Source: Flavobacterium turcicum (GTDB taxonomy: Bacteria > Bacteroidota > Bacteroidia > Flavobacteriales > Flavobacteriaceae). From it: a stretch of 64,000 nucleotides of DNA. Below are positions 26,301 to 35,565 of this stretch, piece by piece. The notes under the pieces are model-generated. The model did not search any database. It was not told the origin of the DNA and was given only the letters and a program-made list of their open reading frames with translations. Every line of letters begins with the position of its first letter. Within the stretch, counting starts at the first letter, position 1. A program made the translations under genes and the position numbers. The DNA lies in assembly GCF_011365745.1 (NCBI RefSeq), contig NZ_JAAOBY010000001.1:1-64000 (forward strand). Direction: 5' to 3'.

Positions 26301-28181
26301 TCTTACTGAAAAATCATCAGCATTAACGCCTGGTCCAGGGCTTCCTCCCCAATTAAAATCTACTGTAGCATCTGTTCTGGTTAGTACTGCAGGCCCTGTA
26401 AGATCAACTGTATTAAAATAAGTCCCTTGTAAACCCTTACCCAAATCTGTTACCATAAAGGTGTAAGATCCAGGAGCAAGACCAGAAATAGTTGTAGTTG
26501 TACCTGAACCAGTTGTAGTGACATTTCCTGGCATCGTGTTAACAGACCATTGTCCGGCAGGAAGGTTATTTAGAACCACACTTCCTGTTGGAGTTGAACA
26601 AGTAGGCTGTGTTCGAGTACCAATAGTTGGAGCGGCTAACTGAACAGGTACAGGATTTATAGTAAAATTGGTAACTGCAGAAGTACACCCACCATTAGTT
26701 GCAGTAATTGTGTAGTTTCCCGGATTAGCAGTCACATTTGCACCAGAACGTGTTATACCGGCAGATGGTGAAAATGTATAGCTGTTAGCAGCATTAAAAT
26801 TAGAAATTGTGAAACTACCTGTACTAGTTGTACAAGATGGCTGTGTAATTGTACCTAATACTGGGGTAGAAGTTCCACCTGCAACAAAAGATGTTACATT
26901 AGAATTTACACTTACACCACACCCCAAATTATTGTTACGAACTCTATAGTAATATGTAATACCAGCTGTAAGGCCAGTAAGTGGATAGCTGATAACATTA
27001 CCAACGTTTAGATTTTCAAAACCAGGAACAAAAGTCCCCGTATTAAAGGTATTTGTAGTAGCAACATCTAAAAAGTACCCGCTAACAAAGGTGTCATTTT
27101 GCCATTGAGCCGTCCATCCTGAACAAGTTGAGAAACCTGCAAAGGCAGTAGGAGTTATTGGTTGGTATACATTTACAGTATTAGAAACATTATTAGTCGT
27201 TATAGAATTATTACAAGTACCCGAGGCTAAATTACTTACCCTTATGGTAGTAGAATTATTAGCACCTAATATTCCGAGATCTGCGGTAAATTGTCCTGTA
27301 CCAGCTGTAGTTACAGTCATAGGTGCTGTATATGTCGTAGAATTCCCATTGAAACTTAAACTATACGCTACTGAATATGTACCTACTGGCAAACTCGTTG
27401 CTGAACCGCTAAGTGTAACCAAAGTCACTCTATTTGTAGTACATACTGTGGAGACAGCTATAGTGCTTGATAAAGAATATGATGGACAAGCCCAACTTAA
27501 AACTACTCTTCCTGCTCCTCCCGATCCTCCGATTCTAGAGCCACCACTTTGAGAAGTCCTAGCTCCACTACCACCTCCACCAGGCATATCACCACTGTTA
27601 CCGTTATTTGTACCAGATGTAATCGCTGTGCCTCCTGCTCCGCCAGAATTAGCGCTTGCTCCACCTGCTCCAGATGCAATACCAAAACCCGTATCACCGT
27701 TTTCACCAGTAATTCCAGCAATTCTGGTGGCGCCAACTGATGCAGCTAGCGAACCACCTACACCACCTGATGATCCGCCTGGATTAGATTGGCCTCCTAG
27801 TCCCCCTGCGGCACTAACAGGATAACCTGTAATTGTGGATGCAGTACCGTTTCCTCCATTACCTCCAAGTGAACCAACACCCCCAGCCCCAACCGTTATA
27901 TTTAAAATTTGGTTAGGCACAACTGTAATAATACCACTTACAAAAGCACCGCCACCGCCGCCACCGCCGCCACGTGCTGATAAAAATGCTGCGTTGTTTG
28001 AGCCACCGCCTGCGCCACCGCCTCCCCAAGCTTGAACAGTAATACTAGTTACACCTGCTGGGACTATAAAAGTTCCAGAACTTGGAAATAGTTGTGTACT
28101 TTGTCCAAAAGAAAACAGAGAAACGAAGAAAAAGAATGCTGTTAGGTAGCTATTAGTGATCGAAAAGTATTTTTTTTCCAT
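23346..28181 (-). CDS. Giant secreted adhesin-like protein: Gly-rich domain, two PA14 domains, shared C-terminal module
   Basis: This 1611-residue protein starts with a signal peptide (about 1-26). Residues about 45-230 are extremely glycine-rich. About 240-560 are beta-sandwich-like. Two PA14 domains lie near 581-717 and 808-944 (each with SDDGIRL.VNG and NNWT.HG). Four segments of the type CxxxTGSVVLxxLP resemble SprB-like repeats. The last 550 or so residues match the other two giant proteins and end in a type IX sorting-like domain. PA14 domains often bind glycans, so an adhesin or carbohydrate-binding role is inferred. Confidence 0.85.
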   Translation of the reverse strand: MEKKYFSITNSYLTAFFFFVSLFSFGQSTQLFPSSGTFIVPAGVTSITVQAWGGGGAGGGSNNAAFLSARGGGGGGGGAFVSGIITVVPNQILNITVGAGGVGSLGGNGGNGTASTITGYPVSAAGGLGGQSNPGGSSGGVGGSLAASVGATRIAGITGENGDTGFGIASGAGGASANSGGAGGTAITSGTNNGNSGDMPGGGGSGARTSQSGGSRIGGSGGAGRVVLSWACPSYSLSSTIAVSTVCTTNRVTLVTLSGSATSLPVGTYSVAYSLSFNGNSTTYTAPMTVTTAGTGQFTADLGILGANNSTTIRVSNLASGTCNNSITTNNVSNTVNVYQPITPTAFAGFSTCSGWTAQWQNDTFVSGYFLDVATTNTFNTGTFVPGFENLNVGNVISYPLTGLTAGITYYYRVRNNNLGCGVSVNSNVTSFVAGGTSTPVLGTITQPSCTTSTGSFTISNFNAANSYTFSPSAGITRSGANVTANPGNYTITATNGGCTSAVTNFTINPVPVQLAAPTIGTRTQPTCSTPTGSVVLNNLPAGQWSVNTMPGNVTTTGSGTTTTISGLAPGSYTFMVTDLGKGLQGTYFNTVDLTGPAVLTRTDATVDFNWGGSPGPGVNADDFSVRWTGTVEALYTEAYIFETTSDDGIRLWVNGAQIINNWTIHGATDDISTPINLVAGTKYNVVLEFFERGGGATSRLRWRSPSQIEEIIPQARLDPPVACSSVASTTVVINPIPIAPAAPAVGTITQPTCTVATGSVVLNGLPSTPWVLTRLPGNVITTGTGASTTITNLAPNTYTFAIDNLTNGLKGEYYNNVGLTGTPTLIRTDAVIDNNYGTGSPSAAIGNDNFSIRWSGFVEPAFTETYTFRTNSDDGIRLRVNGVQVINNWTDHGPTIDNGTISLVAGTKYEIVLEYYERGVGAVAQLSWLSASQALEIIPQNRLFSAALCGNNTSGNVLIGPQPIPVVPTLGTITQPTCAVQTGSIALSSLPSSGTWTITASPATSGLTGLSGSGTTTTIGGLVQGQSYTFTVSNGTCSSLATGSAAINSLVTTTYNGSSWTSPPTIAKLGVITSATASPITLANNTELCSCTISPNTNVIVNTGITLKLQNELNVSTSGSITFENASSLVQVNDAAVNSGVINYKRITSVVRKASDYTYWSSPVIGQNLLAVSPNTNLGRFWSFVPGGTWFVETPSTKIMDVAKGYIIRAPEFFPGLNPPSSTFVATFSGAPNNGVKTIAVGGPGTFNLIGNPYPSAIDAIKFLNANSTVLGGTIYFWTHNTEIRNKVGTLNEGSGDLVYIQDDYASFNRTGGVGTVAISDPDKLLSNPNIPNGMIAAGQSFFTTSIAAAGTPVTFNNDMRIGTGYLNNSQFFRTKETEKVSAVVDRSRIWLNLTNKQNAFKQTLVGYIDGATNDFDAAFDGPSFNANAIINFYSVNKSTNYVIQGRALPFEQNDLVPLGYSSTIDGEFSISIDNLDGLFTTQNVFLEDKNTNTIHNLKTSPYSFQTTKGTFNDRFVLRYTDKTLGVEDVITDFNTVLVTVKNKQLKVTAGKEDINSVVIYSILGKQIYFKKDIANKELVIENLPSSDQVLIVKTVLEDGTLYTTKTIFK

Positions 28182-28715
28182 GAAGATAAAAATTAGAGTT
28201 AAAGAAATTACTTCAACTTTACTTACAAATTAATAATTAATCGGGATTACTTCAAAATATAGTTGTTTATCAACACGTAAACTCGTTGAACGACTTTTTT
28301 ACATTCAATTACCTAACATTTAAACCATTATTTCAAATCTACTTAATGGTCAAAATTAAACGGACTTTCAGGTTTCTGTTTCACTCATTATTTTACTTGA
28401 AATAGATACCTTCGGAATGAAAATTGTTAGCATTTTAACTTCAACAAAAATAAAAAAAACATAAAACCTTATAAATCAACTCTTAATTCACAAAGAAAAT
28501 ATTTAATAATATGAAAACAAACTTCCTTAACAAAAATATAATAATACAGTATATTCGTCCTTTTTAGAAAATCATAACAGTTATAACGTAGTTATATATC
28601 CGAAAATAATTGCTGTTTAGATTTAAAAAAAGGTGAATGGCAATTAAGATATTAAACTAAATAAGAAGCCCATTCAATATAGAATGGGCTTCTTGTAGAC
28701 TAATAGTATTTTTAA
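28182..28715. other. AT-rich spacer between two giant secreted-protein genes
   Basis: This 534-nt gap is very AT-rich and shows no convincing ORF. It should hold the promoter of the 23346-28181 gene. The closest match is TAATTTG about 50 nt upstream of its start, one base short of TAnnTTTG. It also contains the terminator of the 28716-32201 gene at its right end. I see no RNA gene or clear repeat otherwise. Confidence 0.5.
28660..28697 (-). terminator. Terminator after the PA14-like protein gene
   Basis: A 13-bp perfect stem (28663-28675 with 28682-28694) contains the same GCCCATTC core as 23291-23326, which suggests that gene and terminator were duplicated together. Confidence 0.8.
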
Positions 28716-31700
28716 TTATTTGAATATTGTTTTTGTAGTATGTAGTGTATCATTTACTAAAATAGTTTTTACAATTAAAACTTGATCACTTGCAGGAAGA
28801 GTGTCAATAATCAATTCTTTTTTAGCAATAGCTTCTTGGAAATAAATTTGTTTTCCTAAAACGGTATAAATAGCAACCGATTTAATATCTCCAAGGCCAG
28901 AAATCACTTTTAATTGTTTATTTTTTGTTGTAACAACCACATCATTACTATCTGTAATTACATCCTCTATAACTTGATTTTTATCCGTATAACGTAGTAC
29001 AAATCGATCATTGAATGTTCCCTTTGTAGTTTGAAAACTATAAGGAGCTATTTTTAAATTGTGCATCGTGTTAGTAGATTTATCTTCCAGAAACACGCTT
29101 TGTTTGGTAAATAGTCCGTCAACTGTGTCAATGCTTATCGTAAATTCACCTTCAACAGAAGAACTGTAACCTAGCGGTACCAGATCGCTCGGTACAAATG
29201 GAAGTGCTCTACCTTGAATTGCATAATTTGTAGCATTATTTATACTATAAAAGTTAATTATCGCGTTCGCATTAAAACTTACACCATCAAATGCCTTGTC
29301 AAAGTCATTGGTAGCGCCTTCAATATATCCAACAAGCATTTGTTTAAAAGCTCTTTTTTTGTTGCCTAAATTCAACCAAATTCTATTTTTCTCAGGTTCT
29401 ATAGTCACTTTTTCAGAAGCCTTGGTTCTAAAAAACTGTGAATTGTTTAAGTATGATGCACCAAGACGCATATCATTGTTAAAAGTAACAAGAGTTCCAG
29501 CAGGAGCAATACTTGTTGTAAAAAACGATTGTCCTGCAGCAATCATTCCATTAGGAATATTAGGATTGGTTGGCGACTTATTCGGATCACTTGAAGCAGC
29601 TGTACCAACACCTCCGGTACGGTTAAAACTGGCATAATCATCCTGGATGTATACTAAATCTCCAGTTCCTTCATTTGTGGCTCCAACCTTATTACGGATT
29701 TCAGTATTATGTGTCCAAAAATAAATGGTACCTCCTAAAACGGTTGAATTTGCATTTAAAAATTTTACGGCATCAATTGCAGAAGGATAAGGATTACCTA
29801 AAAGATTATATGTCCCTGAAGCTCCAACAGCTATTGTTTTTACTCCATTATTCGGTTCTCCAATGAACGTAGCCTCGAAAATTGATGAAAAAAATGGGTA
29901 CGCAGCATAGTAAGAATCTGGTGCTCTAATAATAAATCCTTTTCCTATATCCATTGTTTTAATTGATGGTGTTTCTACAAACCAAGTTGCTGCCGGATTA
30001 AATGACCAAAACTTACCAGTATTTGTATTAGGTGACAGGTTCAATAAATTCTGCATTGACACAGGACTTGACCAATAGGTATAATCTGAACCAATACGAA
30101 CAACAGTTGTTTGACGTTTATAGCTGATGGTACCACTATTAATTGCAGCATCATTAATTTGAACCAAACTAGAGTTATTTTGAAACGTAATAGAGCCGGT
30201 GCTATTTACTTCTAGTTGATTTTGCAATTTCAATGTTACTCCAGAATTAACAATCAAATTCGTATTTGCACTAACGGTACAGGAACAAAGCTCGGTATTG
30301 GCACTGAGAGAAATTGGTGACGCACTGCTTGCCGTTACGACTCCTATTTTTGCTAAAGTTGGAGCGCTAGACCAATTGGAGCCATCAAAAGTGGTAGTTA
30401 CCAAATTGTTAATAGGCACAATAGCAGTTTGTACAGAACTACAAGTACCATTAGAAACAGAGAAAGTATAGTTTGTTCCTTGTGCTAATCCTCCAATTGT
30501 AGTAGTACTACCAGATCCTGTTAAACCTGTAATTCCAGACGTAGTGGGATTTGCTGTAATAGTCCAAGTTCCTGCAGATGGCAAACCACTCAAGGCTATA
30601 CTGCCGGTTGGAACAGTACAAGTGGGTTGAGTAACTGTACCAAGAGTTGGTGTTGCCGGCAAAGGATTGACCGTAATATTAAAACTAGAAGTACCACTGG
30701 TTGCACATCCGTTCACTGACGCCACTCTTAAAATTCCATTTGTTGCAGAGGCATTAAAAGCCACCGAAACAGACAAACCATCTGCTGCAGGTGTAATAGT
30801 CCAACCGGTTCCAGTATTTGTCCAACTATAGGTCACAGCATTAGGAACCGCTGCTATACTGTAGGTTGCCACACTAGCCCTACATTGACTTGACCCTCCA
30901 GAAATTGGACCTGGAACAGCTGCGGCACCTCCACTAGTAGTAACAGTAACAACACTTGAATTAAATTCACATGCCCCAGGTATTAAAGCTGAAGGCTTGA
31001 AAACACGTCTAAAATAGCGCACGTTATTTGGGGCACCAGCAACCACTGTCACTGCTGGAGCTACATAATTGGCTGCAGTTGCTCCTACAATATCAGTGAA
31101 TAAAACATTGTTTGTAGATATTTGCCATTGGTACAAAGAGTTAGTTCCACCATTTGTACCTCCTGTGCAAGAACCAAGAACGGAACCTGTTATGTTTGTT
31201 GTTAATCCTGAACACAATCTGACATTTGAGGCGCTTGTTATTGCATTGCCTGAACCATCAAAAGTCGCTAGACTGAAAGTCAAGTTATTTCCCCCTCCAT
31301 TTTCATAATAATCCAATACAATATCACTATTACCTGTCAGTCTTATAAGATTGTCGCAATAGGATGTCGTGCCCTGATCAACCCAACGGTCAAAAACTAA
31401 GACCCCATCAACATACACTCGTATTCCATCATCTCCACTAACATTCAAAGTATAGCATCCCGCAGGTCTTGTTGATCTCATTCTATACCTTACAGCAAAA
31501 GATTCTGTATAAATCTCAGCTCTTTTTACACTATTGCTAAAAACATCAAAACATGCTGTATTTCCCCCAAAAGTCGTAGTAAAACCCTCTGTGGCCACTG
31601 TATAATTACCCACATAATTTGCATTGAGAAACGGAGAAGTAGTTGAAGAAATTGGATTTGGTGAAGGAAATCCACCAGGTCTAACACCACCTCCATAATT

Positions 31701-32201
31701 ATAAACATGACCTACCCAAGTATTTACACCAAAAGCAGATTGATTATCTAACGTATTACCAACTGATAATAGAGTCAAAGTAATTACACCACCGGCTGTA
31801 TTATCATTCACGCAATTACGAGATAAGAGAACTTTTATTTCACCCGAAAGTGGAGCAGTCCAACTGTTAATAGTTGCTCCAGATGCACCAGATGCAAAAC
31901 TCCCTGCTCCAAAACTTGAATTATCGGCTGCATTTAGCAGTGTAAGACTCTCTGTATCCGCTGGAAAAACATTTCCTATAGAGAAACGATAGGAAAATCC
32001 TTGTACAACATTCAAAAGCACAAATTGACCTGCCCTTACAGCAGCGCTTGAAATCGTATTTGTAGTTCCGGGAGTATTGACACAAAAAGTAGAAGTACCT
32101 ACCGAGGTAAGAGGCGAACCAGTGTAAGTACATTGCGCCTTCATAGACATAAAAGTCATTAAAAGCAGTACAGCAAAATATAAAGTTTTTTTCATTTTCA
32201 T
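28716..32201 (-). CDS. Large secreted protein with PA14-like domain and shared C-terminal module
   Basis: This 1161-residue protein has a signal peptide (about 1-22). A PA14-like domain spans about residues 160-315 (GDDGIRVYVDG, DRWVDQG, LDYYENGGG). Beta-sandwich-like segments and one CTVPTGSIALSGLP repeat follow. The last 560 residues or so are nearly the same as in the 1611-residue neighbour (for example IYFWTHNTEIRNKVG and ALPF.P.DLVPLGYSS) and end in a type IX sorting-like domain. Close similarity of the C-termini with different N-termini points to duplication and domain swapping. Probably a cell-surface or secreted binding protein. Confidence 0.85.
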   Translation of the reverse strand: MKMKKTLYFAVLLLMTFMSMKAQCTYTGSPLTSVGTSTFCVNTPGTTNTISSAAVRAGQFVLLNVVQGFSYRFSIGNVFPADTESLTLLNAADNSSFGAGSFASGASGATINSWTAPLSGEIKVLLSRNCVNDNTAGGVITLTLLSVGNTLDNQSAFGVNTWVGHVYNYGGGVRPGGFPSPNPISSTTSPFLNANYVGNYTVATEGFTTTFGGNTACFDVFSNSVKRAEIYTESFAVRYRMRSTRPAGCYTLNVSGDDGIRVYVDGVLVFDRWVDQGTTSYCDNLIRLTGNSDIVLDYYENGGGNNLTFSLATFDGSGNAITSASNVRLCSGLTTNITGSVLGSCTGGTNGGTNSLYQWQISTNNVLFTDIVGATAANYVAPAVTVVAGAPNNVRYFRRVFKPSALIPGACEFNSSVVTVTTSGGAAAVPGPISGGSSQCRASVATYSIAAVPNAVTYSWTNTGTGWTITPAADGLSVSVAFNASATNGILRVASVNGCATSGTSSFNITVNPLPATPTLGTVTQPTCTVPTGSIALSGLPSAGTWTITANPTTSGITGLTGSGSTTTIGGLAQGTNYTFSVSNGTCSSVQTAIVPINNLVTTTFDGSNWSSAPTLAKIGVVTASSASPISLSANTELCSCTVSANTNLIVNSGVTLKLQNQLEVNSTGSITFQNNSSLVQINDAAINSGTISYKRQTTVVRIGSDYTYWSSPVSMQNLLNLSPNTNTGKFWSFNPAATWFVETPSIKTMDIGKGFIIRAPDSYYAAYPFFSSIFEATFIGEPNNGVKTIAVGASGTYNLLGNPYPSAIDAVKFLNANSTVLGGTIYFWTHNTEIRNKVGATNEGTGDLVYIQDDYASFNRTGGVGTAASSDPNKSPTNPNIPNGMIAAGQSFFTTSIAPAGTLVTFNNDMRLGASYLNNSQFFRTKASEKVTIEPEKNRIWLNLGNKKRAFKQMLVGYIEGATNDFDKAFDGVSFNANAIINFYSINNATNYAIQGRALPFVPSDLVPLGYSSSVEGEFTISIDTVDGLFTKQSVFLEDKSTNTMHNLKIAPYSFQTTKGTFNDRFVLRYTDKNQVIEDVITDSNDVVVTTKNKQLKVISGLGDIKSVAIYTVLGKQIYFQEAIAKKELIIDTLPASDQVLIVKTILVNDTLHTTKTIFK

Positions 32202-32493
32202 TATTTTAAAAACAACAATATCTTAAGGTCATTTATCCTAGCTAACAAACTAACAATCAATAAGTAGCGCAAGTTAGTTAAAGTTCTATAAATGTTAAAA
32301 AAATTCAACCTAAAAATTAAAAATTTGCTCCAATTTATTGCAAAAATTTAAAAACTTTAACTAGAAAAATTATTTATTCTATATGCAACCCTAAGATAAG
32401 AACATTTTTACTTTTATTTACTAAACAACGGCGAAGTTTTTAACTATAATTTTTATATTGAAAAATTCATCATTTCACCAAAAAGATTAAACG

Positions 32494-32501
32494 TATTTTT
32501 G
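32494..32501 (+). promoter_or_regulatory. -7 box of recX
   Basis: TATTTTTG matches TAnnTTTG, with transcription predicted near 32507. An in-frame TTG at 32499 lies within the box, so the ATG at 32532 is the better recX start. Confidence 0.5.
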
Positions 32502-32531
32502 CCATGCAAAAAACACCAATTTTACGTATTG

Positions 32532-33002
32532 ATGAAAGAAATCTATTCGATAAAAGAAGCTATCAAAAAAGCAGAGCATTACTGCGCTTACCAAGACCGT
32601 TGCCATGACGAAATGATTAGCAAACTGCGCAGTATGAAAATGTCAAGTGATGAGATAGACGATATTATCGGCCATTTAATTCAAGAAAATTTTTTAAATG
32701 AAGAGCGTTTTGCTTGTAGTTTTGCACGAGGCAAGCACCGCATAAAATCATGGGGTAAAATCCGAATTACAAATGAACTCAAGTTCCGAAATATCAATCA
32801 GCGACTGATTACAACAGCACTACAAGAAATTACAACCGAAGAATATTTGGAGACTTTTCATAAAACTGCCGACCGAGTTTGGGAAAACAGTAGCGAAAGA
32901 AACACACTGAAAAAAAGAAAAAAGTTTTGTGATTATTTACTCCGTAAAGGTTTTGAGAGCCAGTTAGTGTACGAAAAAGTGAAAGACTTAGAGGCTCAAT
33001 AA
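32532..33002 (+). CDS. recX: Regulatory protein RecX
   Basis: RecX modulates RecA filament activity. From the ATG at 32532 the protein has 156 residues, normal for the family. It shows the three-helix repeat pattern with CHDEMISKLR, DDIIGHLIQENFLNEERFACSF and SWGKIRI..EL, typical RecX motifs. Its 3' end overlaps the convergent beta-ketoacyl synthase gene by 15 nt, with no terminator between them. recA is not in this window. Confidence 0.9.
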   Translation: MKEIYSIKEAIKKAEHYCAYQDRCHDEMISKLRSMKMSSDEIDDIIGHLIQENFLNEERFACSFARGKHRIKSWGKIRITNELKFRNINQRLITTALQEITTEEYLETFHKTADRVWENSSERNTLKKRKKFCDYLLRKGFESQLVYEKVKDLEAQ

Positions 33003-34151
33003 CACGCTCACCGCATTGCCACCAAAACCAACCGCATTGACCAACACTTTTCGAATTGGTTTTTTGGACTGCTGCGCTTCCGCAAAAGGTACGCCGATAA
33101 ACGTATTGTACTGCATCATCAGGATGGCCAATTCCATACTCAAAATTCCAGAAGCGCCAAAAGTGTGACCTATTTTCCATTTATTGGTAGTCAACAGCGG
33201 TAAATCGGTACCGAAAAGTTTCTGAATGGCTTTGTTTTCAGTCAAATCGCCTTTTATGGTTCCGGGCGCGTGCATTACAATTACATCCACATCAGTGAGA
33301 GCCGTATTTTGCAAAGCCATTTGCATTGATTTTTGAAAACAAATCGCCTCTGTTGATATTGAAATATTATGTTCAAGTAACTCAGTAGCATAGCCAATTC
33401 CTTCAATGTAGGCCAATGCATTTGGCGCTTTTCCCGCTTCAAGACAACAAACTGCGGCTCCTTCACCAAGCACCATCGTATTTTTTTTCTTCTCGAAATC
33501 TAAAGCACGATTGGGCCATAATTGAACTTCAGATTCTGTTTGAGAATAGATTTTTAACGCTCGCATTTGAGCAATCGTAAAATCAGTCAAAGGCGCCTCG
33601 CTGCCACCTACCAAAAACTTATCAATCATACCAGATTGCAACCAAACATAACCATTTAAAACTGCATGTAGCGCTGTAGAACAAGTAATAGAATGTGAAA
33701 TTTCTGGACCCGAACTTTGTAAATCATGCGCTACCCAAGAGGCAATATTTCCTAGAGTAGTAGTAGGCGAAGCCAAAGTTTGCGCTTTACCAGATTGAAT
33801 ATAATCCAGATGATGTTTTTCGAATAATTCTGTCGCTCCGCGTGAAGAACCTAAGTTTATCCCAAACACGTCTGACTTATCCCAACCCGCTTTTACAACA
33901 GCGTTACGGGCAGCAATCATCGCATACAGAACAGACTTGTCGAGGAATTTGTATTTAGAATCTTCTTTACGCAATGCTTCAACCAAAGCTGCTTCTTTTT
34001 CATTTAAAGAAGCTACAAATGTTAGTGCATTATCATACGATTGCTTTGTAAAACAATGTTTATCTTGCAAATACATTTCCCAAACCGCCTTAGCGTTGCT
34101 ACCTAGAGGCGAAATTGAGGCTATTGAAGTGATGGAGATAATTTTCGACAA
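32988..34151 (-). CDS. Beta-ketoacyl synthase (KAS I/II type) at the end of the biotin operon
   Basis: This 387-residue condensing enzyme keeps the Cys-His-His triad: Cys157 in SITCSTALHA, His294 in MHAPGTIKGD and His329 in KIGHTFGASG. The start appears to be a TTG, because the next Met is far inside the conserved domain. It lies 106 nt after bioA on the same strand as bioF-bioD-bioA, with no gene between. No bioC or bioH is visible here, so a role in making the pimeloyl precursor of biotin is an attractive inference. Alternatives are general fatty acid or pigment synthesis. Confidence 0.88.
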   Translation of the reverse strand: MSKIISITSIASISPLGSNAKAVWEMYLQDKHCFTKQSYDNALTFVASLNEKEAALVEALRKEDSKYKFLDKSVLYAMIAARNAVVKAGWDKSDVFGINLGSSRGATELFEKHHLDYIQSGKAQTLASPTTTLGNIASWVAHDLQSSGPEISHSITCSTALHAVLNGYVWLQSGMIDKFLVGGSEAPLTDFTIAQMRALKIYSQTESEVQLWPNRALDFEKKKNTMVLGEGAAVCCLEAGKAPNALAYIEGIGYATELLEHNISISTEAICFQKSMQMALQNTALTDVDVIVMHAPGTIKGDLTENKAIQKLFGTDLPLLTTNKWKIGHTFGASGILSMELAILMMQYNTFIGVPFAEAQQSKKPIRKVLVNAVGFGGNAVSVLLSL

Positions 34152-34257
34152 GACTATTTTTGATTTAAGGAATGCTAAAAAATTAAAAATGCTCCGGTAA
34201 TTTGCTTTTAAAACTACTTCAGAGCATCTTCACTTACTTTGCAAATTTTCTGCAAAT

Positions 34258-35562
34258 TTAAACTATTTCTAAAGCATTTTCGATCACTTGATATACTTTT
34301 TGTAACTGCTCATCGCTAATTACGTACGGCGGCAATACATAAACAATGTTTCCTACAGGTCGTAAAACAACGCCATTGGCAATAAAAAAATCGTACAACT
34401 TGTTGCGCAAACTTCCGTAATAACTTGCCGCGCCATCGGTGACAACTTCGAGTGCAATGATAGTTCCCAAAATTCTTGTGGTAACTACTTTTGGGTGAAT
34501 TTTTATTCGCTTCTCAAAAGCCTTATGATTTTCATGAATCCTGGTAATATTAGTTTGCATTTCACCCGTTTGCAACAAAGTCAAACTCGCCAAGGCTGCT
34601 GCACAGCCAGTTGGGTTTGCTGTAAAAGTATGACCATGAAACAAGGCTTTATTGATATCATCATCATAAAAGGCGTCGTATAAATCTTGTGTAAAAGTGG
34701 TAATCGCCATCGGAATCGTTCCGCCTGTTAACGCTTTCGACAAACACATCATGTCAGGTTTTGTATCAACATAATCAGTAGCAAAGTTGCGTCCCGTTTT
34801 ACCAAAACCCGTCATTACTTCATCAGCAATGTTGAAGACTTGATTTTCCTTGCAAATTTGCATCAGTACTTCAAGTGAATTAGGCTCATACATCACCATA
34901 CCTGCCGCTCCTAAAACCAAAGGTTCAAATATAAAAGCCGCACAATTTTTTGTGTTAATGACATTTTGCAAAGCATCATAACTCTCTTGTTCGTGCCCTT
35001 TCAAAGGAACAGGAATACGCACCACATCAATAAACATTCCTTCAAAGGCTTCGACAAAAAACGAGATTCCGCTGGCTGCCATGGCGCCAAAAGTATCACC
35101 GTGAAACGCATTTTCAAAGGCAATAATAGTCGTTCGCTTTTCGCCTTTGTTGAAAAAATACTGCAACGCAACCTTAATCGCTACTTCAACAGCTGTTGAA
35201 CCGTTATCTGAAAAGAAAATCTTTTGTTGATTTTTTGGCAAAATCTCCATCAACTTTTCGGCAACAAGAACCGCCGGCTCATGTGTAAAACCACCAAATA
35301 GCACATGTTCTAATGTGGTTAATTGTTTGTAAATCGCATCAGCTATAAACCGATTGGAGTGCCCATAAGGATTGACCCACCACGAGGCAATAGCATCAAT
35401 ATACTCCTTGCCATTCTCGTCCCAAAGTAAAGCGCCTTCTCCTTTTGCTATAGCAATGGGCAAAGAAGCTGTTTTATGTTGGGTGTACGGATGCCACAAA
35501 TACTTTTGATCTCTATCTACAAGGCTAGACTTTTCCACAGCAACACTTTTTATAGTACTCAT
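34258..35562 (-). CDS. bioA: Adenosylmethionine-8-amino-7-oxononanoate aminotransferase
   Basis: This PLP enzyme makes 7,8-diaminopelargonate from KAPA using SAM as amino donor. The 434-residue protein shows the opening DRQYLWHPYTQ-like stretch (here DQKYLWHPYTQ), ASWWVNPYGHSN, FSDNGSTAVEVA, and the PLP lysine near residue 276 in LSKALTGG. It starts 3 nt after bioD ends, so the two are clearly co-transcribed. Confidence 0.97.
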   Translation of the reverse strand: MSTIKSVAVEKSSLVDRDQKYLWHPYTQHKTASLPIAIAKGEGALLWDENGKEYIDAIASWWVNPYGHSNRFIADAIYKQLTTLEHVLFGGFTHEPAVLVAEKLMEILPKNQQKIFFSDNGSTAVEVAIKVALQYFFNKGEKRTTIIAFENAFHGDTFGAMAASGISFFVEAFEGMFIDVVRIPVPLKGHEQESYDALQNVINTKNCAAFIFEPLVLGAAGMVMYEPNSLEVLMQICKENQVFNIADEVMTGFGKTGRNFATDYVDTKPDMMCLSKALTGGTIPMAITTFTQDLYDAFYDDDINKALFHGHTFTANPTGCAAALASLTLLQTGEMQTNITRIHENHKAFEKRIKIHPKVVTTRILGTIIALEVVTDGAASYYGSLRNKLYDFFIANGVVLRPVGNIVYVLPPYVISDEQLQKVYQVIENALEIV

Positions 35563-35565
35563 AAA

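Noticed and set aside
27628-28035. Proline-rich plus-strand frames opposite the 1611-residue protein
   Set aside because: They are the antisense of glycine-rich codons, have no promoter, and read like shadow frames.
19295-32201. CRISPR array or tandem DNA repeat in the giant genes
   Set aside because: The repetition is at protein level (delta-60 and SprB-like units) with diverged DNA; no spacer-repeat pattern.
34190-34228. ATGCTC/GAGCAT inverted repeat between bioA and the ketoacyl synthase gene
   Set aside because: Short stem with a long loop, no T-run, could occur by chance in AT-rich sequence.
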